Shown here piece by piece: positions 6,545 to 14,118 of a DNA stretch of 17,323 nucleotides. Under the pieces are notes generated by a model. That model ran no database searches, was not told the origin of the DNA, and worked only from the letters and a program-made list of their open reading frames with translations. How positions within the stretch are numbered: the stretch's first letter is position 1; every line of letters starts with the position of its first letter. Source of the stretch: Bacteroidia bacterium. Lineage in GTDB: Bacteria > Bacteroidota > Bacteroidia > Bacteroidales > UBA12481. A program made the translations under genes and the position numbers. The stretch covers positions 1-17,323 of the forward strand of contig JAPLDV010000537.1 in NCBI GenBank assembly GCA_026391235.1. Direction: 5' to 3'.

Positions 6545-7825
6545 TTAGATACCAGGTTTTGGACGGGGAGACGGGAAAATGTTAAACCAGAACCTTTTCC
6601 TTTCTATCATCAAAGTTTTAAGGAGAAGAAACAGCACAATTGCCAGAACGGCAAACGCCGCTTCGGTATTCAGCATACCCTTTGCTCCCCAGCGTGAATG
6701 AGCCCAACCTTCGATGTATATCATCAGGTAAATCGGGGCGTTTGATAGAGCGGCATAAATATTGAATTTGGTAACGGCCGCGCCTTTGCCGATTGCTTCC
6801 AGAATGAAAGCACTAAGGCCGGCATATGACATCCCCATGATGACAGCATACAGAGAGGTCCAGATTATATACATGATTTCACTTTTGGGGGAATAGGCCA
6901 TTCCCAGCGCACACAAGGCTCCGATGAGTCCGAATAACAAATAAGCAGTCTGACGTTTTATCCGGTCGCAAATCCAACCTCCAAAAAGGCATCCGGCCAC
7001 AGAAAATAATCCCCCCATTACACCTGTCACCAAGGCGACAGTGTCGGCACCGGCTCCCCAATCTTTAGCAATGGCCGACCACAAACTTTGTGCGGCTCCG
7101 GAGCCCAGAGTTAAAAAGCTGAGGAACAGAGCCAGGATTCCCATCTTAGTTTTCAAAGTACTCCACACATCTTTAAAAAGATTCCGGTACGTTTTGCTCA
7201 GGCGATGTTCGCGGATTGTAGATTTCGGCTCATCTAAAAAGAAAAGTCCTGTGCAGCAGCATAAACAGGTGACGGCCAGTATCGATGCAACCATCCATTC
7301 CTCAGGAAGCCGCTGGGCCAGCCAGAGTCCGGCTCCCCCGCCCAGGCCCGCTCCCCCCAGGTTTCCTGCCTGCCAAAAACCACCGGCGCGTCCTTTTAAT
7401 TCCTCCGGGACATCATAAGCCATCAATCCTTCAGTAGCCATGCATAAAAAAGTGATCATGAAGTTGGACAGGATTAAGATGAAAGTTAAAAGAACCAAGC
7501 TTGATTCCTGAATGGGAAGAACCCCGGTAGCTAAAATTCCGAAGGCGCTTACCATATTGGCTATCAGGTACCATTTCTTCAGAGAGAACATGGAATCAAC
7601 CAACGGTGCCCAGAGAAATTTAAAAATATGCGGCAGTAACGAAGCGGCAACCATCGCAGCCACCTTTTCCACTGAAATTCCTTCTTTCGAAAAAAGATAG
7701 GCGAGGGTAACGGAAACATAGCCGGTCAATATTCCAAGAGGCAGAATCAGCAAAGTGAATACAGCAGGATGCACCGGGATGTGGGATGCACTGGATAGGG
7801 ATTGGGTATTTTTGGTTGTTCTCAA
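6545..7825 (-). CDS. MFS transporter, AmpG-like
   Basis: 426 residues with about twelve hydrophobic segments, a typical MFS length. The first helix begins near residue 22 (VFTLLILPLGILTGYVSVTL). The loop after helix 2 reads FKFLWAPLVDSMF, the AmpG/acetyl-CoA-transporter version of the MFS signature (K.xWAPLVDr). A Gly-rich stretch (WQAGNLGGAGLGGGAGLWL) and GGWICDRIKRQ in the second half also fit. AmpG-like permeases import muropeptides or small glycoconjugates; the substrate here is unknown. No ATG is available: the start is most likely TTG at 7825, since an in-frame stop lies 15 nt upstream and the next Met is after helix 1. It begins 63 bp after the flavodoxin gene, suggesting co-transcription. 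The gene ends 10 bp before the edge of leader repeat A. Confidence 0.82.
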   Translation of the reverse strand: MRTTKNTQSLSSASHIPVHPAVFTLLILPLGILTGYVSVTLAYLFSKEGISVEKVAAMVAASLLPHIFKFLWAPLVDSMFSLKKWYLIANMVSAFGILATGVLPIQESSLVLLTFILILSNFMITFLCMATEGLMAYDVPEELKGRAGGFWQAGNLGGAGLGGGAGLWLAQRLPEEWMVASILAVTCLCCCTGLFFLDEPKSTIREHRLSKTYRNLFKDVWSTLKTKMGILALFLSFLTLGSGAAQSLWSAIAKDWGAGADTVALVTGVMGGLFSVAGCLFGGWICDRIKRQTAYLLFGLIGALCALGMAYSPKSEIMYIIWTSLYAVIMGMSYAGLSAFILEAIGKGAAVTKFNIYAALSNAPIYLMIYIEGWAHSRWGAKGMLNTEAAFAVLAIVLFLLLKTLMIERKRFWFNIFPSPRPKPGI

Positions 7826-7888
7826 TATATTAATTAATTATTCCAGATGGTATTCTTTGATAATCAGATCGATCAGCCGCGTTGGTTT

Positions 7889-8494
7889 TTATTTTTTGAG
7901 CTTTAATGCAACACTTGCCACCCGCTCACCGAGTGCCATTGCTTCTTTTAGCCCGGCTTCATTAACCGGATCAAGAGCCGTAGCTCCGGCCAATCCAAAA
8001 GGTCCTTCAATTGGGCCTGTAATAATCATTCCGGCGTTTAACAACGATGTGATAAGCGAATGGATTACCTGTTCTTTCCCGCCTGTCGCACTTCCACCGG
8101 TAGCGAAAGCGCCACCTACTTTATCAACCAGGGTGATATGATACTTCAGCCACCATTCGTCGATAAAGGATTTCATCGGTCCGGCCATATTGCCATAATA
8201 TGTGGGAGAACCCAGGACTATGGCATCAGCAGTTTTGAGGTCAGATTCAATGACTTGGTCTGTAGTCTTCGCCGCAGCTTCTACTCCCGGAATTTTCATG
8301 GCACCTTCCACTACAGCGTTTGCCATTTTCTCTGTATTGCCTGTAGTTGAATAATAGACAACCAGGACCTTGATTTTTGCCTGTTCACTGGTAGCCTTGA
8401 CTACCGGTGAGTATGCCCCGGATGACTGTGGAAAAGCGGATGAGGCCGTAAATAGCAGGCCACAAGCAATAAAGGCTGATAACTTGATTTTCAT
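7889..8494 (-). CDS. Exported WrbA-like flavodoxin family protein
   Basis: 201 residues. The N-terminus (MKIKLSAFIACGLLFTASSA then FPQ) is a Sec-type signal peptide, followed by a short linker and then a full flavodoxin-like domain from about residue 41. VLVVYYSTTGNTEKMA contains the FMN phosphate loop (Ser49-Thr54). GSPTYYGNMAGPMKSFID (95-112) and KVGGAFATGGSATGG (125-139) are the WrbA/NAD(P)H:quinone oxidoreductase flavin loops. Cytoplasmic WrbA reduces quinones with NAD(P)H. A secreted form would need folded flavin insertion outside, or another electron source. Leader repeat B lies directly upstream and includes the start codon; the MFS gene follows in the same direction. The fold assignment is firm, while export and function are inferred. 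Confidence 0.86.
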   Translation of the reverse strand: MKIKLSAFIACGLLFTASSAFPQSSGAYSPVVKATSEQAKIKVLVVYYSTTGNTEKMANAVVEGAMKIPGVEAAAKTTDQVIESDLKTADAIVLGSPTYYGNMAGPMKSFIDEWWLKYHITLVDKVGGAFATGGSATGGKEQVIHSLITSLLNAGMIITGPIEGPFGLAGATALDPVNEAGLKEAMALGERVASVALKLKK

Positions 8495-8608
8495 TCGTAA
8501 ATAATTTATTGTTTCATGGTTAATTGGCTCGTACTCATGGAGCCCTCATTTATTTTCATTGCATTTTGCGAGCTTTGGCTCATGAGGCGTTCATGATTAG
8601 TTTTTAAT
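8492..8608 (-). repeat. 117-bp leader repeat, copy B (in front of flavodoxin gene)
   Basis: Direct repeat of 6419-6535 in the same orientation and at the same position relative to the start codon. The inverted-repeat arms are CATGGAGCCCTCA and TGAGGCGTTCATG. Compared with copy A, one more base pair of the arm is broken without compensation, so an RNA hairpin is not well supported. Likely promoter plus 5' leader of the flavodoxin-MFS unit. Confidence 0.85.
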
Positions 8609-8956
8609 GGCATTTTAAAGTAAAGATAATTGTTTCTATCAGATAGTCAGCCTGTTAATTAAATAACACGTCTAGTATTGTTTGTTCGGAACGATACCGA
8701 CAGGATCAGAATAACCTGACTGCTCCCAAATTAATAGCATGCGGGGGGTGTATCCTGCGGCAGATGCGGCGGTACTCTCTTAATCATATCAAACCAGCCT
8801 CCACGGTTTGAATCCCAGGCTGTATGCAGAAGCAGGTATCCGGAAATTGTTGCTGCTTTCATAATAGTTATGCGCAGTCAGGGGATTAAGTATAAGCTGT
8901 TGAAATCATTAATTATCTTACCTTTAAACCAATATAGAATTTCCTACCATCACGTT
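8609..8956. other. Divergent intergenic region, no confident gene
   Basis: This is the spacer between the minus-strand flavodoxin unit and the plus-strand GH38 gene. A weak promoter-like pair for the GH38 gene is TTG at 8900-8902 and TACCTTTA at 8919-8926 (one mismatch to TAnnTTTG, spacing 16 bp, shorter than ideal). A 43-codon minus-strand frame lies at 8731-8862. Otherwise I see nothing recognisable. Confidence 0.4.
8731..8862 (-). CDS. Possible 43-residue small protein
   Basis: An open frame from ATG at 8862 to TAA at 8731 reads MKAATISGYLLLHTAWDSNR, then a Trp- and Pro-containing tail ending PPACY. I recognise no family and see no clear ribosome site. It could be a chance frame or a degraded gene end. 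Listed only because the flanking intergenic region is otherwise empty. Confidence 0.12.
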   Translation of the reverse strand: MKAATISGYLLLHTAWDSNRGGWFDMIKRVPPHLPQDTPPACY

Positions 8957-11857
8957 ATGAAAAGAACAAATTTAAAAGTTGTAATAATCCTGGTGCTGGC
9001 CCTTTTCAGCATTGAGAAAATGAATGGTCAAAGCGGACCGCCAACAAAGGTTGAGTTTTTAAACGCACCTGTACTTTTTAAGGAAGGCGGCAAATTATAC
9101 CAGCAGGTTGTTGCCAGCTATAGTTCAGAGAATACCGGTAAAATTGTTTTCAGTTGGAACGGCAAGGAACTATTGCAGGGAACTATAGAAAAAAGTGATA
9201 ACCGGTACCTCCTCACTTTTCAGGCGGTAACAAAACCAAATAAAATTGTTATCACAGCAAAAATCAATGATGGGGCTGCTGAAAAGTATCCGTTCAGCCT
9301 TGTGCCGCCAAAAAAATGGGGACTCGATCTGGTTCAGCATTCACACACCGATATCGGTTATACACGGCCGCAGTCGGAGATACTGGCTGAACATCTGCGC
9401 TTTATCGACTATGCACTGGATTATTGCGATCAGACCGACCAGATGCCTGATGATGCAAAGTTCAGGTGGAGCTGTGAATCATCCTGGGTAACCCGCGAAT
9501 GGCTGCGGACAAGGCCTGCATCGCAAATTGAAAGATTTAAAAAACGAATTGCCGAGAGCCGGATCGAGGTCACCGGGATGTATGCAAACATGGCTGAGAT
9601 AGCCGATGAGAATATCATGTATGATTTCCTTCAGCCGCTGAAGGAGTTTGATAAGCTGGGCATTCCTGTTAAAACCGCCATGCAGAACGACATCAACGGC
9701 ATTGCCTGGTGCCTGCCCGATTATTTCAAAAATACGGGTGTAAAATATCTGAGCATGGGGATCAACTATACCCGGTCGATCCTGCCATTCGACAAACCAA
9801 CCTGTTTTTGGTGGGAATCACCATCCGGAGCCAGACTTCTGGGTTTCAGGGCCGATATTTATATGACCCCCAATGATTACGGACTCATTAATAAGTCACC
9901 GAAATTTGCAGCCAATATCCTGTGGCATCTGGCCAATCTCGACCAGAATAAATACCCGTTCGACCGGATCGCTTTGGAGTTTTGCGGTTACCGCACCGAT
10001 AACGCGCCCCCTTCAACGGCAGCCTGTGAGGTAGTTAAGATGTGGAATGCGAAATACGAATATCCCAAATTCAGGCTGGCGCTAGTCGGCGACTTTATGG
10101 AATATGTTGAAAAGAATTTCGGAGACGAATTGCCCGTTTACCGTAATGCCTGGCTCGATTGGTGGACCGACGGCTGCGGTTCCTCATCACGGGAGACGGC
10201 AGAAGTTAGGAAAACGCAGAACATCAAGCAGGTGGATGACGGGCTTTTTGCCATGGTTTCGATGATGGGCGGAGAGCTGGGTCCGGATCTGGAAAGCAAG
10301 ATGGACCATATCAGCGAAAATGCGATCCTGTTCGATGAGCATACCTCCGGAGCTTCCGAAAGCATCGAGCATCCATTTTCGGAGAATTCAACCAAACAGT
10401 GGCTGCAAAAAGGAGCTTACGCCTGGGAGGCGCTTAAGAAAGTCACTTTATTGCATGAAGAGGGCCTTGCACGCATCCAGGAATTTCTTAAAAAAGCAGA
10501 TTTTCCGGTCATCTATGTGATTAACTCCATGGGCTGGACCCGTTCGGGGGATATTACCTTATTCGTTGATTATGAGGTTCTTCCGGTCAAAATCAAAACC
10601 CGGATCATCGATCTGGCCACCGGAAGGGAGGTTCCCGCACAGGTACAAACCAAACGGGCTGAAGGAGCTTACTGGGTGATCGAGGTTTCCGACGTCCCGG
10701 CCATGGGTTGCAAGGCACTGAAAATTGAAATTCTTGATGAGGCAGTCACTTCAGATAAAGCCATTAACAGCGAGGTGCTTGAAAACAGGTTTTACAGGAT
10801 AGTCATCAACAAGCAGACAGGAGCCCTCAGCAGCCTGTTCGACAAGGAGTTGAACCAGGAGCTTGCCGATGGTCAGAATCCGTATAACATCGGTCAACCG
10901 GTAAGGGAAACATCGGTTGAACGCGATGTGCCTCCATTCGTACATACATCTGTCTCCAACATAAAGATCGACAAAGGGACCAATGGCGCCATATGGGAGA
11001 GTGTGAAAATAGCCTCCGACCTGGAAGGTTTTGAAAAGGGAACCGAAGGTTCGCCGAAAGGTATGGAGCTGGAGATCAGGCTTTACAAGCATGTCAAAAA
11101 GATTGAATTCAGGTATCTGGCACGCAAGCTAATCCTCACGGATCCTGAGGCGCTCTATGTTGCTTTCCCATTTTCGCTTCCGGGTTCGAGGATTGTGTTT
11201 GAAACCATCGGCGGAACGCTGACACAAGGGCAGCAGCTTCCGGGATCCTCATCCGACTGGAATGCCGCCCAGAACTTCGTTTCGGTCCGTGGCAAAACGG
11301 GACAGATAGTTGTAGTCAGCGATGAGGTTCCCTTGTGGCAATTCAGTGATTTCAACATGGGCAAGTACGAGCGGTATCCCAAACCCGGAAAAACATGGCT
11401 CTACTCCTGGGTGATGAACAACTACTGGATGACCAATTTCCGAGCCTTCCAGGAGGGAGGCTTCAGCTGGGGTTATCAAATCACTTCATCGGCCGATACC
11501 ACCAATACCTTTTCAACAAAATATGCCTGGAGTGAGCGAAATCCTTTCCCTACACGCGCTTTCCCAGCCGGAGCCAATGAGCTGAAATCTCCAACGATGG
11601 AGACTCTTAAGATTTCGGGCCCGGCTCATGCAATGCTGGTTAACAGCAGACCTGCATTTAAGAAAAAGGGCACGATCCTTCTCCATTTCCGCGAACTCGA
11701 AGGATTACCTGCCGAAGTCAAGCTATCATCTTCTGTTCCGGGCCAGTTAATAAAGAGGATGGTGGAAGTGAATACTGCAGGGAAACAGATTGGACAACCT
11801 TTGTCAACCATACAGCTGAAGCCCTATGAAGTCAGGTTTATCGAGGTGGAATTTTAA
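8957..11857 (+). CDS. Secreted GH38-family alpha-mannosidase-like glycosidase
   Basis: 966 residues from the ATG at 8957. The frame opens upstream at 8870, but the signal peptide MKRTNLKVVIILVLALFSIE...NGQ fixes 8957. After a beta-sandwich region (residues about 30-118) the GH38 catalytic domain starts with WGLDLVQHSHTDIGYT (121-136), in which His130 and Asp132 form the HxD zinc motif. AMQNDINGIAW (241-251) supplies the likely nucleophile Asp245, and FDEHTSGASES (459-469) the distal zinc ligand His462. The C-terminal half is the usual mannosidase middle and beta domains (EVLENRFYRIVINKQTGALS, LEIRLYKHVKKIEFRY). Family members cleave alpha-mannosides with retention; exact linkage and substrate are unknown, and the sequence is a divergent bacterial type. 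It stands alone on the plus strand, facing away from the flavodoxin unit and followed by decayed glycosidase fragments. Confidence 0.85.
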   Translation: MKRTNLKVVIILVLALFSIEKMNGQSGPPTKVEFLNAPVLFKEGGKLYQQVVASYSSENTGKIVFSWNGKELLQGTIEKSDNRYLLTFQAVTKPNKIVITAKINDGAAEKYPFSLVPPKKWGLDLVQHSHTDIGYTRPQSEILAEHLRFIDYALDYCDQTDQMPDDAKFRWSCESSWVTREWLRTRPASQIERFKKRIAESRIEVTGMYANMAEIADENIMYDFLQPLKEFDKLGIPVKTAMQNDINGIAWCLPDYFKNTGVKYLSMGINYTRSILPFDKPTCFWWESPSGARLLGFRADIYMTPNDYGLINKSPKFAANILWHLANLDQNKYPFDRIALEFCGYRTDNAPPSTAACEVVKMWNAKYEYPKFRLALVGDFMEYVEKNFGDELPVYRNAWLDWWTDGCGSSSRETAEVRKTQNIKQVDDGLFAMVSMMGGELGPDLESKMDHISENAILFDEHTSGASESIEHPFSENSTKQWLQKGAYAWEALKKVTLLHEEGLARIQEFLKKADFPVIYVINSMGWTRSGDITLFVDYEVLPVKIKTRIIDLATGREVPAQVQTKRAEGAYWVIEVSDVPAMGCKALKIEILDEAVTSDKAINSEVLENRFYRIVINKQTGALSSLFDKELNQELADGQNPYNIGQPVRETSVERDVPPFVHTSVSNIKIDKGTNGAIWESVKIASDLEGFEKGTEGSPKGMELEIRLYKHVKKIEFRYLARKLILTDPEALYVAFPFSLPGSRIVFETIGGTLTQGQQLPGSSSDWNAAQNFVSVRGKTGQIVVVSDEVPLWQFSDFNMGKYERYPKPGKTWLYSWVMNNYWMTNFRAFQEGGFSWGYQITSSADTTNTFSTKYAWSERNPFPTRAFPAGANELKSPTMETLKISGPAHAMLVNSRPAFKKKGTILLHFRELEGLPAEVKLSSSVPGQLIKRMVEVNTAGKQIGQPLSTIQLKPYEVRFIEVEF

Positions 11858-11901
11858 CTGAAATTTCCAGGGGGAGGATGACATTGTCTTTTTTCAATTG
11901 A

Positions 11902-12052
11902 ATATCGCATTGTTCCCATACCGATTTCGGTTATACCGACCATCCGTCTCCCGTTGAAGATTTCCAGCTAAGGTTCCTTGATATTGCGGTTGATGCAACG
12001 AGCGCCAGCAGCTACCTTCCGGCTGATGAACGTTTTTACCGGACTGCAGTCC
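11902..12052 (+). pseudogene. Fragment of a second GH38-like gene
   Basis: In one frame with no start codon the DNA reads HCSHTDFGYTDHP followed by FQLRFLDIAVDAT and YLPADERFYRTAV. This is the zinc-motif region of a GH38 enzyme; compare HSHTDIGYT, EHLRFIDYALD and DDAKFRWS in the intact gene just upstream. An in-frame stop lies directly before it (11899). After about residue 48 the sequence stops resembling the family, although the frame stays open to 12118. The fragment is too different from the neighbouring gene to be a recent copy and is better seen as the relic of a separate GH38 paralogue. Confidence 0.7.
12041..12052. repeat. 12-bp perfect palindrome at a rearrangement joint
   Basis: GGACTGCAGTCC is its own reverse complement. 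On the plus strand it ends the recognisable GH38 fragment (RTAV); on the minus strand it ends the FIDWVDQEKWTAV reading of the glycosidase fragment. It marks the point where two oppositely oriented gene relics meet. Confidence 0.6.
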
Positions 12053-12220
12053 ATTTTTCCTGGTCCACCCAATCGATAAACAACCAGGTCTGTTTTGGGC
12101 TGATAAATCCTGCGAAATAATCCACCAAAGAGAATAATCGATGATACCATTGATATCGGTTTTTTCAATACCTGAACGCCCCAATACTGTGAGGCTGCGG
12201 CGGAACGCATATCTCACCAA
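12041..12220 (-). pseudogene. Fragment resembling a six-hairpin (GH78-like) glycosidase
   Basis: On the minus strand one frame reads TDINGIIDYSLWWIISQD, like the IVDYSLYWV segment of GH78 alpha-L-rhamnosidase-type (alpha/alpha)6 barrels. A second, shifted frame a little further on reads KQTWLFIDWVDQEKWTAV, like the WxFIDW segment that lies roughly 100 residues later in that family. Both segments are in the expected order but out of frame and too close, suggesting a gene reduced by deletion. No intact start or end is present. The family match rests on two short motifs recalled from memory, so it is tentative. Confidence 0.4.
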
Positions 12221-12264
12221 TTACGAAAACATAAGGAAGTTCGTTCAGGATAAAACGATTAACT

Positions 12265-12298
12265 TTGAATTAGCTTGGTGTTCTTGAAATACGTCTGA
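12265..12298 (+). promoter_or_regulatory. Candidate promoter of the sugar operon
   Basis: TTTG at 12265-12268 and TACGTCTG at 12291-12298 (one mismatch to TAnnTTTG) are separated by 22 bp and end 35 bp before the first start codon of the operon at 12334. The spacing and position fit a Bacteroidota -33/-7 promoter. Confidence 0.4.
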
Positions 12299-12333
12299 AT
12301 ATTTACCGTGAAAATCTATGATTAACAGAAAAT

Positions 12334-13263
12334 ATGATCAGCCTTTCCAGTTATAAAAACAAGAAGAGCATTGTTCTTGAAAGTCCTAAAATGCGGGCAG
12401 AGTTCATCCCTGACCCAGGTGGTAAATTAGCTTCCCTTATCAATAAAGAAACCGGTTACGAATATTTAGTACAGCGTAAAAACCCGATATACCGCGACCA
12501 GCCTTTTGGCGGGTTATTTGTCGATGCGGAATGCAGCGGTTTCGACGACATGTTCCCGACAATTGATACCTGCAACTATGAAAACGAACCATGGAAAGGT
12601 GTTGAAATGGCCGACCATGGAGAAGTCTGGTCGTTGCCGTGGGAATATTCAGCGGACAAAATTTCATTGCACCTGTCGGTACATGGAGTACGTTTCTCTT
12701 ATAAATTGGAAAAAACCATCTGTTTCAGCAACGAAAATTCTTTAAGAATCGACTATACTCTAAAGAATTACAGCCCTTTTGATTTCGAATTCCTATGGGC
12801 TGGACACTTAATGATTAATCTTGAAGAAGGGACCCAATTGAATGTGCCTGAAGATTGCAAACAGGCGGTTACCGTTTTGACAAACGGACAAAGAGCTTTC
12901 GGCGATATCAATAATTGGCCTCTTTTCAGGGATAATATCGGAAATACCCACAGGGCTGACCTGTCCGGACCTAAATCTATCGGGAGATTTGAAAAATACT
13001 ATTTTAATAACCGGCTTAAAGATGGTTGGTGTGAACTCAGATACCCCGACAATAAAAATAAATTAAAAGTGTCATTCCCTGTTAACATGGTACCGTATCT
13101 CGGAATTCTGATGAATGAAGGGGGATGGGACGGGTTGTACAATATCATTATCGAACCCTGCACGGTTTGCTACGACAGGCCTGATGTGGCAAAAAAGTAT
13201 GGACAGGTAAGTAAAATCGAAGCTTTGGGTATCTATCGCTGGCACATCGGGATCACGATCTGA
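12334..13263 (+). CDS. Aldose 1-epimerase (mutarotase)-like protein
   Basis: 309 residues with no signal peptide, so probably cytoplasmic. The galactose-mutarotase beta-sandwich fold is indicated by AEFIPDPGGKLASLINKETG (22-41; the opening P..GG....L strand turn), MADHGEVWSLPWEY (92-105; an HG sugar-binding loop), FLWAGHLMINL (153-163; candidate catalytic His158) and IIIEPCTVCYDRP (271-283; candidate catalytic Glu274). Such proteins interconvert alpha and beta anomers of free sugars; some relatives act on sugar derivatives or only bind them. It is the first gene of an operon, with a 15-bp gap to the SDR gene. This suggests it supplies the right anomer to the following dehydrogenase-like protein. 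The exact subfamily is uncertain. Confidence 0.75.
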   Translation: MISLSSYKNKKSIVLESPKMRAEFIPDPGGKLASLINKETGYEYLVQRKNPIYRDQPFGGLFVDAECSGFDDMFPTIDTCNYENEPWKGVEMADHGEVWSLPWEYSADKISLHLSVHGVRFSYKLEKTICFSNENSLRIDYTLKNYSPFDFEFLWAGHLMINLEEGTQLNVPEDCKQAVTVLTNGQRAFGDINNWPLFRDNIGNTHRADLSGPKSIGRFEKYYFNNRLKDGWCELRYPDNKNKLKVSFPVNMVPYLGILMNEGGWDGLYNIIIEPCTVCYDRPDVAKKYGQVSKIEALGIYRWHIGITI

Positions 13264-13271
13264 TTTAAAAC

Positions 13272-13276
13272 AGGAG
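13272..13276 (+). promoter_or_regulatory. Ribosome binding site that decides the SDR start
   Basis: AGGAG lies only 2 nt before the first in-frame ATG (13279) but 8 nt before the second ATG (13285), the optimal distance. The second ATG is therefore preferred as the start. Confidence 0.55.
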
Positions 13277-13284
13277 TAATGCAA

Positions 13285-14067
13285 ATGAAAGTTGATTTAA
13301 AAAACAGGGTCGCAATTATCACCGGGGCAACATCCGGTATCGGTCGTGCTACAGCTTTAATCTTTGCCGAGAATGGAGCAACTGTAGTGATAAACGGTAT
13401 AGATGAGGAGGGTGGAAACAGCGTTGTGGAAGAAATCAGGTCAGCAGGAGGAACAGCAATCTTCTTTAAGGCAGATGTGGGTCATGCAGATGAAGTACAG
13501 GCTTTGGCAGACAAGGCGATTGAAGAATTCGGCAAGATTGACATACTGATAAACAATGCAGGGGTGAATATTGGTATAAAGGAACGAGGGCCCATACACG
13601 AATTTCCTGATGCCATGTGGGAAAAGATCATGAATGTCGACCTTGACGGGATCTACTTTTGCAGCAAGGCAGTCCTTAAAAACATGACCGGCAATGGTTA
13701 TGGGAAAATAATCAACATCAGTTCAATTGTGGGAGTGGTGCCCCTGAGAAATCAATGTGCGTTCGCCGCGGCAAAAGCAGGAGTTATTCAGCTTACAAAA
13801 GCAATGGCAATTGAATTGGCCTCTCTTGGAATTACCGTGAATGTGATCTGTCCGGGTTCCATTCAAATCCCTAAGGTGATGGATGGAATGTACGCCGATG
13901 GGAGGTACGAAAGCATCATATCGCATATCCCGATGAAAAGACCCGGAACACCGCAGGATATCGGCTATGCAGCCTTGTATCTCGCTTCAGATCAGGCTAA
14001 TTATGTAACCGGCGCTGTACATATTGTTGACGGAGGATGGACGTGCGGATTTGCCAGGGATTGGTAA
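13285..14067 (+). CDS. Short-chain dehydrogenase/reductase with catalytic Tyr replaced by Phe
   Basis: 260 residues from the ATG at 13285 (262 from 13279). Classical SDR features are clear: the nucleotide-binding TGATSGIG (13-20), the NNAG motif (90-93), active-site Asn117 in IMNVDLDG, Ser147 in NISSIVG, and PGSI followed by a C-terminal VDGGW. In the YxxxK signature the sequence reads CAFAAAKAG: Lys164 is present but position 160, exactly 13 after the serine, is Phe (codon TTC). In the family this Tyr is the general acid/base, and its loss normally abolishes oxidoreductase activity. The operon (mutarotase, cupin, alpha-galactosidase) suggests a sugar or sugar-acid substrate. The frame is otherwise intact and well conserved, so it may have another catalytic role, or bind without turnover. 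Confidence 0.88.
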   Translation: MKVDLKNRVAIITGATSGIGRATALIFAENGATVVINGIDEEGGNSVVEEIRSAGGTAIFFKADVGHADEVQALADKAIEEFGKIDILINNAGVNIGIKERGPIHEFPDAMWEKIMNVDLDGIYFCSKAVLKNMTGNGYGKIINISSIVGVVPLRNQCAFAAAKAGVIQLTKAMAIELASLGITVNVICPGSIQIPKVMDGMYADGRYESIISHIPMKRPGTPQDIGYAALYLASDQANYVTGAVHIVDGGWTCGFARDW

Positions 14068-14118
14068 GAATGAGAACTGACAATCAAATATAGTTACTTA
14101 ATCAGACAGGATTTAAAT

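Noticed and set aside
7041..7418. Plus-strand open frame of 125 codons
   Set aside because: It is antisense to the MFS gene, rich in Pro, Ser and Arg, and has no family features. Similar antisense frames at 1624-2004, 8060-8350, 10751-11092 and 15236-15604 were rejected for the same reason.
8748..8790. GC-rich stretch with GGGGGG as a structured RNA or origin element
   Set aside because: No self-complementary arms or iterated motifs are visible around it. It lies in the weak 43-codon frame and may simply be relic coding DNA.
8870..8956. Start of the GH38 gene at 8870
   Set aside because: The extra 29 residues precede a complete signal peptide starting at 8957 and show no recognisable feature.
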